From a bacterium (GTDB taxonomy: Bacteria; SZUA-79; Acidulodesulfobacterales; Acidulodesulfobacteraceae): a stretch of DNA of 64,000 nucleotides. This document shows positions 45,543-54,392 of this stretch, in pieces. The stretch spans positions 434,001 through 498,000 of the forward strand of contig JAJYYR010000001.1 of the NCBI GenBank assembly GCA_021800805.1, in the 5' to 3' direction. The notes beneath the pieces are model-generated. The model saw nothing but the letters and a program-made list of their open reading frames with translations, ran no database searches and had not been told where the DNA came from. Within the stretch, counting starts at the first letter, position 1; every line of letters begins with the position of its first letter. A program made the translations under genes and the position numbers.

Positions 45543-47804
45543 ATGAATCTTTCAAATGAAAATCTCGTTACCGTAAATCCCTCCGGCGATTTCAGTTCGC
45601 TTAATAATCTTATAGAGCTATTTAGAAATAATATAAACAGCATTGACGACGTGGGTATGGAAGAAATACACGGCGAAAAGTTCAAACTGTTTAAAAAAGC
45701 CTATAACTTTTCTAAAAGGGTTCATCAGGGTCAAAAAAGAGTATCGGGAGAACCTTACCTTACCCATCCCATAGAAGTTGCGGCTATCGTTGCCGGATTA
45801 AGGATGGATTGCGCATCGGTCGTTGCCGCCCTTCTTCACGATACCGTAGAAGATACTTTAACCACTATCGAAGACATAAAGCAGGAATTCGGGGAAGAAG
45901 TAGCTTTTATAGTCGAAGGCTTAACAAAATTAGGAAAACTTTCTTTTAAGAGTTCAGAAGAGCTTGAAGCCGAAAATATAAGAAAGATGATAGTCGCAAT
46001 GGCTAAAGATATAAGGGTAATAATTATAAAATTAGCCGACAGACTGCATAATCTGCGGACGCTTGACGTTCTCTCCAAAGAAAAACAAATTAAAATAGCG
46101 CAGGAAACGCTTGATATTTATGCTCCTCTTGCTAATAGGCTTGGAATATTCTTTATAAAAAGCGAGCTTGAAGACCTGTCTTTTAAATATCTAAATTCCG
46201 AAAGCTATAAGGATTTATCTTTCAAAATAAATAAAAAAAAGACTGAAAGAGAACAATATATAGAAAAAGTTACTAAAATTCTTAAAGAAAATTTAGAAAA
46301 ACATAATCTGAAAGCCGAAATTTACGGAAGGCCAAAGCATTTTTACAGTATCTATAGAAAAATGATTGAACAGCATGTTAGTTTTGAAGATATTTACGAC
46401 TTGCTGGCCCTAAGAATCATAGTTGATACCGAAACTGAATGTTACGAAGCTCTCGGTATAGTCCACTCTATTTGGAAGCCTATCTCCGGTAGAATTAAAG
46501 ATTACATAGCAATGCCTAAGGCAAACTTATACCGCTCCCTGCATTCTACGGTAATCGGTCCCGAAGGCATGAGAGTCGAGATTCAGATCAGAACTAAACA
46601 GATGCACTTTATAGATGAATTCGGTATTGCCGCCCATTGGAAATATAAAGAGAATATGTCTGCCGAAAAAGAGGACATAAACCAGTTTAACTGGTTAAGG
46701 CAGCTTGTCGAATATCAAAGAGAACTTAAGGATCCGCAGGAGTTTTTAGACAGCGTAAAAATAGACCTTTTTCAAGAAGAAGTTTACGTTTTTACTCCTA
46801 AAGGAAAGGTTATCGCACTTCCTAAAGATTCAACCCCTATAGATTTTGCTTATTATATTCATACCGAAATAGGGGATAAAACCACGGGGGCAATAGTCAA
46901 CGGAGTTATGGTTCCGTTAAGACAGAGGCTTTCTAACGGCGACATAGTAGAAATCATAACTAAAGAAGGACATCATCCGTCAAAAGACTGGCTAAGATAT
47001 GTAAAATCGTCAAAAGCTATTTCTAAAGTAAGAAATTATATAAGACAGACGGAAAGAGACGAAAGCGTTGAATCGGGAAAAGAAACATTAGAAAGGGATT
47101 TTAAAAAACTCGAAAACAAAACCGTCGATTTTAAAGAATTAGTCTCTCAGTCTTTGCAAAAACTTTCTCTTAAGAACGAGGACGACCTTTTTGCAGGGAT
47201 AGGTTACGGCAAATATTCTTCTTCTTACTTATTCTCGTTAGTAATGCCCGACTATAAAAAAGTCGCCAGATTATCTTTAATAACAAAAACCACCGGCAAT
47301 GTAATTAGTAAAATTCTTCAAAAAATTAAGCCCGGTTCCGGAAAAAGCGATATCATAGTATCTCCTTTTGGAGGAGACCTGCTTTACAAACTTGCCGGAT
47401 GTTGCCATCCTATACCCGGCGACGATATAGTAGGGTTTATATCAAGAGGAAGAGGGGTTATAGTTCATAAAACGGATTGCAAGAACATAATCGGCATCGA
47501 TAAAAGCAGACTTATAGATGTAAGTTGGAAAGAAGGAGCGGATAGGCAGAACCCATCCGGCGGCGAATTTTTTGAAACAAAGATAAGGATTATCACCGAT
47601 GATAAAAAAGGTATTTTGGGCGACATAGCTTCTTTAATTTCCGCAAAAGGAGCAAACATATCCAAGGCTCAGGTCAGAACCGTTAAAGACGGTAGAGCCG
47701 TTCATTTATTCGACATCGAAGTCAGAAACAACAAGCAGTCGGATGCCATTATCGACGGTATAAAATCCATCAAAGGCGTAATAAAAGTAAACAGAGTAGT
47801 TTAA
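45543..47804 (+). CDS. Bifunctional (p)ppGpp synthetase/hydrolase (RelA/SpoT family)
   Basis: Makes and degrades the stringent-response alarmone. The 753-residue protein has an intact hydrolase HD domain (RVHQGQKRVSGEPYLTHPIE, then LLHDTVEDTLTTIEDI), a synthetase domain (GRIKDYIAMPKANLYRSLHS and EIQIRTKQMHFIDEFG), a TGS domain (YVFTPKGKVIALPKDSTPID), a Cys-rich middle region (KLAGCCHPIPGDDIVGF) and a C-terminal ACT domain. Because HD and HDxxED residues are preserved it is likely bifunctional, closer to SpoT/Rel than to RelA. Its stop overlaps the convergent next gene by four bases. Confidence 0.95.
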   Translation: MNLSNENLVTVNPSGDFSSLNNLIELFRNNINSIDDVGMEEIHGEKFKLFKKAYNFSKRVHQGQKRVSGEPYLTHPIEVAAIVAGLRMDCASVVAALLHDTVEDTLTTIEDIKQEFGEEVAFIVEGLTKLGKLSFKSSEELEAENIRKMIVAMAKDIRVIIIKLADRLHNLRTLDVLSKEKQIKIAQETLDIYAPLANRLGIFFIKSELEDLSFKYLNSESYKDLSFKINKKKTEREQYIEKVTKILKENLEKHNLKAEIYGRPKHFYSIYRKMIEQHVSFEDIYDLLALRIIVDTETECYEALGIVHSIWKPISGRIKDYIAMPKANLYRSLHSTVIGPEGMRVEIQIRTKQMHFIDEFGIAAHWKYKENMSAEKEDINQFNWLRQLVEYQRELKDPQEFLDSVKIDLFQEEVYVFTPKGKVIALPKDSTPIDFAYYIHTEIGDKTTGAIVNGVMVPLRQRLSNGDIVEIITKEGHHPSKDWLRYVKSSKAISKVRNYIRQTERDESVESGKETLERDFKKLENKTVDFKELVSQSLQKLSLKNEDDLFAGIGYGKYSSSYLFSLVMPDYKKVARLSLITKTTGNVISKILQKIKPGSGKSDIIVSPFGGDLLYKLAGCCHPIPGDDIVGFISRGRGVIVHKTDCKNIIGIDKSRLIDVSWKEGADRQNPSGGEFFETKIRIITDDKKGILGDIASLISAKGANISKAQVRTVKDGRAVHLFDIEVRNNKQSDAIIDGIKSIKGVIKVNRVV

Positions 47805-48016
47805 TTTTTCTCGCACTTCTCGCAGGTTTTTATGCCCAGCAATGAATATAGAGCGCAAAAACCGGTTATACCGGTAATAAGAACTATTAAACCTACCACT
47901 ATTAATATAATCCCTAAAGCTTCTATGGAGCCAACTTCTAAGATACCTATAACTAGTAGAATTATACCCAATATAACTCTTATCACCCTGTCGGTAGTTC
48001 CTTCATTTACTTTCAT
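47801..48016 (-). CDS. Small DUF2892-type inner-membrane protein
   Basis: A 71-residue protein with two membrane helices (VIRVILGIILLVIGILEV and GIILIVVGLIVLITGITGF) and the sequence NEGTTDRVIRVILG, followed by CALYSLLGIKTCEKCEKN. This is the DUF2892 pattern, which also forms the membrane part of some rhodanese proteins. Its function is not known; the C-terminal cysteines may bind metal or sulfur. The ATG at 48016 is preferred because GGGGG lies seven bases upstream; another ATG two codons earlier is too close to that site. Confidence 0.8.
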   Translation of the reverse strand: MKVNEGTTDRVIRVILGIILLVIGILEVGSIEALGIILIVVGLIVLITGITGFCALYSLLGIKTCEKCEKN

Positions 48017-48136
48017 TACCATACCCCCTTTAATTGTTTTTTTAATTTAAATATATCAACATATAAATATTAATATATTAATTAGTTTACCATATAATTT
48101 TTTAAAATCAATATGTTTAGGTAAAAATCTATACGG

Positions 48137-48165
48137 TTGACAAAATATAGATTAAATAATATAAT
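48137..48165 (+). promoter_or_regulatory. Consensus promoter of rpmB
   Basis: TTGACA at 48137-48142 and TATAAT at 48160-48165 are separated by exactly 17 bases. The start codon of rpmB is 42 bases downstream, preceded by AAAGGGG. A perfect consensus fits a highly expressed ribosomal protein gene. Confidence 0.8.
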
Positions 48166-48206
48166 TAGTTATTCTATATTAATTCGATTAAAAGGGGAAT
48201 ATTCAA

Positions 48207-48404
48207 ATGTCAAGAGCTTGCAGTATTTGCGGAAAAGGTATTCTATACGGAAACAAAGTATCGCATGCCAATAACAAAACAAAAAAGGTATCTCTTCCAA
48301 ATTTACATACCGTTAAGGCGGTTGTTTCTTCCGGCGGCAATAAAAGGATTAAGGTATGCGCAAAATGCCTTAAAGCCGGCAAAGTCGTTAAAGCGGTTCG
48401 CTAA
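48207..48404 (+). CDS. rpmB: Ribosomal protein bL28, zinc-binding form
   Basis: A 65-residue large-subunit protein. It begins [22 protein letters not shown] and keeps both cysteine pairs (CSIC and CAKC), so it is the zinc-containing form. RVKVC-type C-terminal region reads [18 protein letters not shown] strong promoter and AAAGGGG ribosome binding site precede it. Converges with the rRNA methyltransferase gene. Confidence 0.96.
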   Translation: MSRACSICGKGILYGNKVSHANNKTKKVSLPNLHTVKAVVSSGGNKRIKVCAKCLKAGKVVKAVR

Positions 48405-48421
48405 AAGCTGTTGGAATAAAC

Positions 48422-49729
48422 TTATTTTTTTAAAAACGCTATATGCTCCATATGAAAAGTTCTCGGAAACATATCCGTTAAATTTATTTGTTTAATTTTA
48501 TAGCCCGTATCCGCAAAAACTTTTAAATCCCTCAAGAGCGTCATAGTATCGCACGAGATATATATAATACATTCAGGGTTTAATCCCGCTATTTTAGGCG
48601 CTAATCCTTTAATGCCCGCTCTCGGCGGATCGAGAACTACTAAGTCGTATGTTTTTTTATTATCTTTTATATCAGTCGAATTAAGAAAGTCCGCAACATC
48701 CGATTTTATGAATTTAATATTTTCAATATCGTTTAGGACGAGATTTTTTTCTCCGAGTTTTACGGAAAAGCCGCTTGATTCGACTCCCGTAATATTAGAC
48801 GCAAACTGCGCCAAAAAAAGAGTAATATTACCGTATCCGCAATATAAATCAAGAGCGTTAACAAAATTTCGCCCTCTTTCCGCCGTAATGTTTTTCAAAT
48901 ATTCAGTAACGGCGGTTATAATGTTTTCATTCTGTTTTTTGTTGACCTGAATAAAAGTAGGAAGGTCGTAAGAAAATTTTTTATCTTTTACGATAAAATA
49001 ATCGTCTCCGTGATTGTCGATATTTTGCGCATATTTGACGACTTTTTGATCGTCAAACTCAAAAAAAATATTGTCCGCCCCCGTATTGCTTAACACATCT
49101 TTTGCAAAATGTTTTAATCCGGAAGCATGACTTTTAAATCCAAAAATTATATTTTTTATTCCGGCATCCGTTAAAGTTATAGACGACAGCTTATTTAAAA
49201 TATTATTTTTATAGGCTTTGTCCGCTAACAAATTTCTTAAATTTCTTAACATTCCATTTATGCTTTCTTTTGCAAGATAACAGTATTCTACGTCGATTAC
49301 CCGGTGAGTTGATTTTTTATAAAATCCTACATACGGCGGATAGATTTTTAATCCGATTTTCTGCCTGTAATTAAGACGGTCTTCATTTTTCGAACTGCTT
49401 ATTACAGAAACATCTTCATCTGAAAAAATTTTTTTAAATTCGGTTTTAAAAATTTCCGTTTTCCAATAAATCTCTTCTTCGTAAGGCATATTAAGATAAT
49501 CGCATCCTCCACAGACGCCGAAATGCGGGCAAACCGGCTCGATTCTTTTCGGGGACGGCGTAATAATTTCAACTATTCTGCCGAAAGCAAAGCTCTTGCG
49601 TTCGTCCATTATTTCTATTTTAAGAGTATCTCCCGGAACCGCATAGCCGACGAATATTACCTTAGAATTAATCCTTCCTACGCCCCAGCCTCCGTATGCC
49701 AGCGAATCTATATATATTGTTTCCGGCAA
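48422..49729 (-). CDS. 23S rRNA (uracil-5-)-methyltransferase, RlmD/RumA family
   Basis: SAM-dependent enzyme forming 5-methyluridine in RNA. The 435-residue protein starts with a TRAM-like domain (residues 1-55), followed by the iron-sulfur cysteines C67, C73 and C76 in CPHFGVCGGC. The SAM domain shows ALDLYCGYGNITLFLAQ, VVLDPPRAG and the catalytic cysteine in YISCDTMTLLRDL. The substrate (23S U1939-like site versus tRNA U54) cannot be fixed, though the FeS motif favours RlmD/RlmC. Divergent from the rmlA-like gene. Confidence 0.9.
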   Translation of the reverse strand: MPETIYIDSLAYGGWGVGRINSKVIFVGYAVPGDTLKIEIMDERKSFAFGRIVEIITPSPKRIEPVCPHFGVCGGCDYLNMPYEEEIYWKTEIFKTEFKKIFSDEDVSVISSSKNEDRLNYRQKIGLKIYPPYVGFYKKSTHRVIDVEYCYLAKESINGMLRNLRNLLADKAYKNNILNKLSSITLTDAGIKNIIFGFKSHASGLKHFAKDVLSNTGADNIFFEFDDQKVVKYAQNIDNHGDDYFIVKDKKFSYDLPTFIQVNKKQNENIITAVTEYLKNITAERGRNFVNALDLYCGYGNITLFLAQFASNITGVESSGFSVKLGEKNLVLNDIENIKFIKSDVADFLNSTDIKDNKKTYDLVVLDPPRAGIKGLAPKIAGLNPECIIYISCDTMTLLRDLKVFADTGYKIKQINLTDMFPRTFHMEHIAFLKK

Positions 49730-49816
49730 ATTCGCCCCCTTGTTTTTTAAATTATTATATTATATTATTTATAAGGTTTTAAATGGAAAAATAATTAAAT
49801 AAAATAGAAAAATAAA

Positions 49817-50713
49817 ATGAAAGGTTTGATTCTTGCCGGCGGCAGCGGAACGAGGCTTTACCCTATAACTCTGAGCGTCTGTAAGCAGCTTTTGCCCATT
49901 TACGATAAACCTATGATTTATTATCCGTTGTCAAGCCTTATGCTTGCCGGAATTAGGGATATTCTTATAATAACGACGCCGTCCGATTTAGATAAATTTA
50001 AAGCTATTTTTGGCAGCGGCAACGACTTAGGGCTTAATATCGCTTATAAAGAACAGCCCTCGCCCGGAGGACTGGCTGAGGCATTCATAATAGGAAAGGA
50101 TTTCATAGGCAAGGACGACGTTTGCTTAATTCTGGGCGACAACATTTTTTACGGACACGGTATTCCCGAAAAGTTTAACTATGCGAAAGACGTAATCAAA
50201 CAAAACGGCGGCGGAGTAATTTTTACGTATTATGTCGAAGATCCGCAAAGATATGGAGTGATTGAAACGGACGGCGCCGGAAAAGTCTTGTCGATAGAAG
50301 AAAAACCTAAAAACCCAAAATCTAATTACGCGGTTACCGGAGTTTATTTTTACGATAACGAAGTAATAGATATAGTTATGGGCTTAAAGCCGTCCGAAAG
50401 AGGAGAGCTTGAGATAACCGACGTAAATAATATATATTTAAAGCGCGGCAAACTTAACGCCGTAACTCTCGGCAGAGGTTACGCTTGGCTTGATACCGGA
50501 ACGCCGGAAAGCCTGCTCGATGCTTCAAAATTTATCGAAATGACGGAAAAAAGGCAGGGTCTTAAAATCGGCTGCATAGAAGAAATTGCTTATAAAATGA
50601 ATTATATCTCGGAGGACGAGTTGATAAATTTGTCGAAAAAGTATGCTAAAAGCGGTTACGGAAACTATATTTTAAAAATAATCAACGAAGATAAAGGCAG
50701 GAATATAATTTAA
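49817..50713 (+). CDS. rfbA: Glucose-1-phosphate thymidylyltransferase
   Basis: Makes dTDP-glucose, the first step toward dTDP-rhamnose and related sugars. The 298-residue protein has LAGGSGTRLYPITLSVCKQL at the start, KPMIYYPLSSLMLAGI, QPSPGGLAEAFIIG, LGDNIFYGHG and GRGYAWLDTGTPESLLDAS, all RmlA motifs. The rmlB, rmlC and rmlD partners are not adjacent. The ATG has no clear ribosome binding site (A/T-rich leader). A small lipoprotein gene follows after 14 bases. Confidence 0.94.
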   Translation: MKGLILAGGSGTRLYPITLSVCKQLLPIYDKPMIYYPLSSLMLAGIRDILIITTPSDLDKFKAIFGSGNDLGLNIAYKEQPSPGGLAEAFIIGKDFIGKDDVCLILGDNIFYGHGIPEKFNYAKDVIKQNGGGVIFTYYVEDPQRYGVIETDGAGKVLSIEEKPKNPKSNYAVTGVYFYDNEVIDIVMGLKPSERGELEITDVNNIYLKRGKLNAVTLGRGYAWLDTGTPESLLDASKFIEMTEKRQGLKIGCIEEIAYKMNYISEDELINLSKKYAKSGYGNYILKIINEDKGRNII

Positions 50714-50727
50714 AAGGTAAAAAATGT

Positions 50728-51000
50728 ATGAAAATTAAAAAGGTAGTTGCGGTAGTCTTAATATCGGGCGCATTGGGGTTAAGTTCGGGATTTATGCTTT
50801 CCGGATGTTCCGGCGTCAATAATTCTTTAGAAAAGGAGCATATTATGAACGGAGGCTGTTTTATAACATGCTATAATAAAGCCAAAACCGGCAAATATGT
50901 TTCAGCCGGAAAATATGCCGGTTACGCCGGGCATAAAGCGGACGGCGACGGTATTAATAATAAAGGGCATTTTAAAAAGATTAAAAAGATAGATGGTTGA
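50728..51000 (+). CDS. Small hypothetical lipoprotein
   Basis: A 90-residue protein with a lipoprotein signal peptide ending at LSGC (about residues 24-27). The mature part is Gly/Lys/Tyr-rich (GKYVSAGKYAGYAGHKADGD) and contains two further cysteines (GGCFITC). I recognise no family. It lies between rfbA and a small membrane protein gene, three bases away. AAAGG about 10 bases upstream supports the start. Confidence 0.6.
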   Translation: MKIKKVVAVVLISGALGLSSGFMLSGCSGVNNSLEKEHIMNGGCFITCYNKAKTGKYVSAGKYAGYAGHKADGDGINNKGHFKKIKKIDG

Positions 51001-51003
51001 TTT

Positions 51004-51228
51004 ATGCAAATAAATCTCGGTTTTTGGAGCATTGCCGACTGGCTTGCGTTTACATTAACTCTGGCGGGAGTGTGGCAGTTAAGCTCTCATAAAAAATCTG
51101 GATTTGTAATAAACGCTTTTGGTTCTATAGTATGGGTCGGTATAGGAATCCATTCCGGTTTATCCGGACTTACGGCTTTAAATATAATTTTGTTTTTGAT
51201 ATATTTAAGGGGATATATAAAAAAGTAA
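51004..51228 (+). CDS. Small three-helix membrane protein, PnuC/SemiSWEET-like
   Basis: A 74-residue hydrophobic protein with three membrane helices: WSIADWLAFTLTLAGVWQLS, NAFGSIVWVGIGIHSGL and LTALNIILFLIYLRGYI. A three-helix unit with W-x-L-SS-x-K-K between helices 1 and 2 resembles half of PnuC or a SemiSWEET transporter, which act as dimers. The similarity is by pattern only. It is probably cotranscribed with the preceding lipoprotein gene. Confidence 0.55.
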   Translation: MQINLGFWSIADWLAFTLTLAGVWQLSSHKKSGFVINAFGSIVWVGIGIHSGLSGLTALNIILFLIYLRGYIKK

Positions 51229-51290
51229 TCTTTATTTATATTCTTTTAAATTTCAATAAATTTATAGTATAATAAATATATTTTCAAAAT

Positions 51291-51365
51291 GGCCCCATAG
51301 TCTAGCGGTTAGGACGTTGCCCTCTCACGGCAGTAACACGGGTTCGAATCCCGTTGGGGCTGCCA
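51291..51365 (+). tRNA. tRNA-Glu (anticodon CTC)
   Basis: A 75-base cloverleaf. Acceptor arms GGCCCCA and TGGGGCT pair, with G73 and an encoded CCA at 51363-51365. The anticodon stem-loop TTGCC-CTCTCAC-GGCAG presents CTC, and the T loop reads GGTTCGAATCC. All fit tRNA-Glu. TATAAT at 51268-51273 lies 18 bases upstream. With GatCAB present, the main Glu isoacceptor (TTC) should lie elsewhere in the genome. Confidence 0.95.
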
Positions 51366-51375
51366 TTCTTTTATT

Positions 51376-52482
51376 ATGAATGCAAGAAAAATTATATTTT
51401 TAACGGTATTGCTTTTATCGTTTTTGCTTAGTAACGCATCTGCAAATGCAAATCCATCATTAAGGGAATCCCCGTCAGGGGTTCAATCAAGTCAAAAAAA
51501 CCGTCAAATTTTCAAATATAAAGCTATTAAAAATCCTGCCGCTATGGCGGTAAATTCAAAAAACGAGATATTCATCGCAGGCGGAAGAAAAAATCGTTAT
51601 GAAATCGCCGTTTTTAACATGGACGGAAAAAGGCTGAAGACCTTTATATTCGGCTTGGTTAATCATGGTGAAGGCGGCATCTCGGGCATCTCACGAAACG
51701 TTAAGGTTTATAATGATAAAGGGGTCGTAAAGCCGTGGAGTATTTTTATCGGGAAAAACGGCAATCTATGGGTTGCAAACGAGGGTGGAAAGAGAGGTTT
51801 TATATCGAAGATTTCTCCTGAAGGCAAGGTTTTATTAAAAATAACGAAAGAAATCGATTTTCCTTATTCTATAGCGTTCACTAAAAACGGCAATATTATA
51901 GTTGCTAATTACGGAAACGGATTTGACGGATATTTATCGGAATATAATAAGAAGGGCATATTTTTGAGGAAATTTACAAAAGGCATTGAAAATCCATATT
52001 CTGTTATAACCGGAAATAACGGAAATATATATGCCGCAAATTATAATAAAGGAAATATCGTGTGTTTATCTAAATCAGGTAAAATATTATGGACTTCATA
52101 TGAAGGTATTAGCTATCCTTATTCTATTTTATTAGGAAAAAACGGTAATATTTGGGTAATTAACGATGGACCGGTTCAAGGTAGCATAGATAAGTATGAT
52201 CCACGCGGCAAACTTTTTAAAAATATAACCTTTGGTATAAGTTATCCTTACGGTGCCGCCGTAGATAAGGCAGGAAATGTTTTCGTCGCAAATTTTAATA
52301 ACGATACGGTTTCGGAATTTAACGAAAGCGGAAAATTTATAGGATTTGCGGGTAATATTAGAAAACCGATAGGCATAACCGTAACCGGAACGGGAGATAT
52401 TATTACTCTTAACGACGACGGTTATTTTACTAAAATAACCGTAAATGTAAATAAAATACCCAAAAAAGGTTTAATTGAATAA
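51376..52482 (+). CDS. Secreted NHL-type beta-propeller repeat protein
   Basis: A 368-residue protein with a cleavable signal peptide (about residues 1-26, FLLSNASANA). The rest consists of propeller blades with a repeated pattern: FPYSIAFTKNGNIIVANYG, NPYSVITGNNGNIYAANY, YPYSILLGKNGNIWVIND and YPYGAAVDKAGNVFVANF. Such NHL/SMP-30-like propellers act in binding or as streptogramin-lyase-like folds; no catalytic residues can be assigned. It begins 10 bases after the tRNA gene and its stop overlaps the ClC start. Confidence 0.75.
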   Translation: MNARKIIFLTVLLLSFLLSNASANANPSLRESPSGVQSSQKNRQIFKYKAIKNPAAMAVNSKNEIFIAGGRKNRYEIAVFNMDGKRLKTFIFGLVNHGEGGISGISRNVKVYNDKGVVKPWSIFIGKNGNLWVANEGGKRGFISKISPEGKVLLKITKEIDFPYSIAFTKNGNIIVANYGNGFDGYLSEYNKKGIFLRKFTKGIENPYSVITGNNGNIYAANYNKGNIVCLSKSGKILWTSYEGISYPYSILLGKNGNIWVINDGPVQGSIDKYDPRGKLFKNITFGISYPYGAAVDKAGNVFVANFNNDTVSEFNESGKFIGFAGNIRKPIGITVTGTGDIITLNDDGYFTKITVNVNKIPKKGLIE

Positions 52483-54373
52483 ATCAATATTTTACATAAA
52501 AAATGCATTTATAAGATTAAGGACTAATCTTAAAAGAAAAATAATAAGATTTCAGGATAATTCTATTTTTTATTTTTCGAGATGGATTTTTTTCGGAGTC
52601 CTAATAGGCGTTGTTTCAGGCTTAGGGGCTATAGTTTTTAACTCGTTGATAAGGCTTTTCAGGTTTATATTTCAAGTAAGCTTGGCTCATTATTATTCTC
52701 CGAGGCCGGAACTTTTCGGGCAGACGGGCGCGCCTCCGGATGTACATCCTATATTGTGGGTTATACCGTTAATAATTATGCTCGGAGGGCTTATATCCGG
52801 GTTCTTAGTTTATACTTTCGCTCCCGAAGCCGAAGGGCACGGAACGGATGCCGCAATAGACGCTTTTCATAATAAAGATGGGTTTATAAGGGGAAGAGTG
52901 CCTATAATCAAAACGCTGGCTTCCGCCGTTACGCTCGGTTCCGGAGGTTCCGGAGGCAGGGAAGGTCCCGTTGCGCAGATTGGAGCCGGTTTTGGTTCGG
53001 TTCTTGCTACTTATTTGGGGTTGCCGGTACCGGATAGACGGACGATGCTTGTTGCAGGGATCGGCGCCGGCATCGGCGCTATTTTTAAATCTCCGCTTGC
53101 CGGAGCGATGTTTGGGGTCGAAGTCTTATATTCTGAAATGGATTTCGAAGGCGGCGCGCTTATGCTTGCTATTATCGCTTCTATAGTGGGATATTCCGTT
53201 TATGCATATTTTTACGCAGGCTTTAATCCGGTGGTCAGGACGCCGATGTTTACTTTTTCGAGACCTATAATTCTATTTTTTTATGCCGTACTAGGCATTT
53301 TTTTGGCTTTTGCCGGAAATTTTTACGTCAGGTTTTTTTATTATATCCACGATATTTTTAAAAAAATAAAAATTAAACCGCATTTTAAACCTATGATAGG
53401 CGGTGCGGTCGTCGGGGCAATCGCTTATTTTTTTCCGGAGATTATGGGTGTGGGCTATGGATGGCTGCAGTTGGCGGTATTGGGAAAACTTACGATAATC
53501 ACGCTTATACTTTTAGGATTTTTTAAGATAGTCGCTACTTCTTTTACCATAAGTTCGGGCGGTTCCGCCGGCGTTTACGCGCCGTCTTTAGTAATAGGCG
53601 GGGCGCTTGGAGGGGCATTAGGGGGTATTTTCCATATTTTACTGCCGCATTTAATATATGCTTCCGATATAGCTCCTTTTGTTCTAATAGGCATGGGAGG
53701 TTTTTTTGCAGGAGCGGCTAAAACGCCTATTTCGTCACTTCTTATGGTTTCGGAAATGACCGGCAGTTACGGACTTCTTCCGCCGCTAATGCTTGTTTCG
53801 GCTATTACGTTTATAGTAAGCGGTAAAAGAAGTATTTACCGGAGTCAAAAAAAGAACAGAATGGAATCCCCCGCGCATTTTAAGGACTATTTGATTAAGC
53901 CGCTGCAGAGATATTCGGTAAGCGACGTTATGGAAGATAGAGATGCCGCCTCTGCTAAACCTATAACTCCGGATATGCCTTTATACGAGATGATTAAAAT
54001 TTTTTTTAATTCCAATTTTTTTATGCATCCTGTTATCGATAGAACCGGTAAAATTATAGGTATCGTTAAATACGACAAAATAAAAAACTTAATGATGACT
54101 TCTCCAGACGATTCAAGAACGGCAAAAGATTTAATGGATTCGTCAAATATACCGAGAATTAAAATAACGGATACTTTAGATATTGCCGTGCATAATTTTT
54201 TTAGAAAAAATACCGACGAATTAATAATCATAGATAAAGATGGAAATTATCGAGGTATTTTAAGGAAAAGAGACGTAGTGCTTGCAATTGAAGAAGGGCA
54301 GAAATCGCCTCAAGGCAATCCCGTTATTCCGACGGTCGGCGAAAACGGAAAAATTAAAAGCAGCGGTATTTAA
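52475..54373 (+). CDS. ClC-family chloride channel/antiporter with CBS domains
   Basis: Membrane anion transporter of 632 residues. Motifs of the family are present: GSGGSGGREGPVAQIGAGFG (with the gating glutamate in GREGP), GAIFKSPLAGAMFGVEVLY and SSGGSAGVYAPSLVIGGALG. A C-terminal region from about residue 470 contains two CBS domains (VMEDRDAASAKPITPDMPLY; KYDKIKNLMM; KRDVVLAIEEG) that probably bind nucleotides. The first 40 residues are basic. It starts with TTG, preceded by AAAAAAGG, and overlaps the propeller gene by eight bases, so the two are likely coupled. The transported ion could be chloride or fluoride. Confidence 0.92.
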   Translation: MNKSIFYIKNAFIRLRTNLKRKIIRFQDNSIFYFSRWIFFGVLIGVVSGLGAIVFNSLIRLFRFIFQVSLAHYYSPRPELFGQTGAPPDVHPILWVIPLIIMLGGLISGFLVYTFAPEAEGHGTDAAIDAFHNKDGFIRGRVPIIKTLASAVTLGSGGSGGREGPVAQIGAGFGSVLATYLGLPVPDRRTMLVAGIGAGIGAIFKSPLAGAMFGVEVLYSEMDFEGGALMLAIIASIVGYSVYAYFYAGFNPVVRTPMFTFSRPIILFFYAVLGIFLAFAGNFYVRFFYYIHDIFKKIKIKPHFKPMIGGAVVGAIAYFFPEIMGVGYGWLQLAVLGKLTIITLILLGFFKIVATSFTISSGGSAGVYAPSLVIGGALGGALGGIFHILLPHLIYASDIAPFVLIGMGGFFAGAAKTPISSLLMVSEMTGSYGLLPPLMLVSAITFIVSGKRSIYRSQKKNRMESPAHFKDYLIKPLQRYSVSDVMEDRDAASAKPITPDMPLYEMIKIFFNSNFFMHPVIDRTGKIIGIVKYDKIKNLMMTSPDDSRTAKDLMDSSNIPRIKITDTLDIAVHNFFRKNTDELIIIDKDGNYRGILRKRDVVLAIEEGQKSPQGNPVIPTVGENGKIKSSGI

Positions 54374-54392
54374 GTTAAGGAGATAAATAATT

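Noticed and set aside
51291..51375. tRNA gene as integration site for the following genes
   Set aside because: No second copy of the tRNA 3' end and no integrase gene is found downstream within the window.
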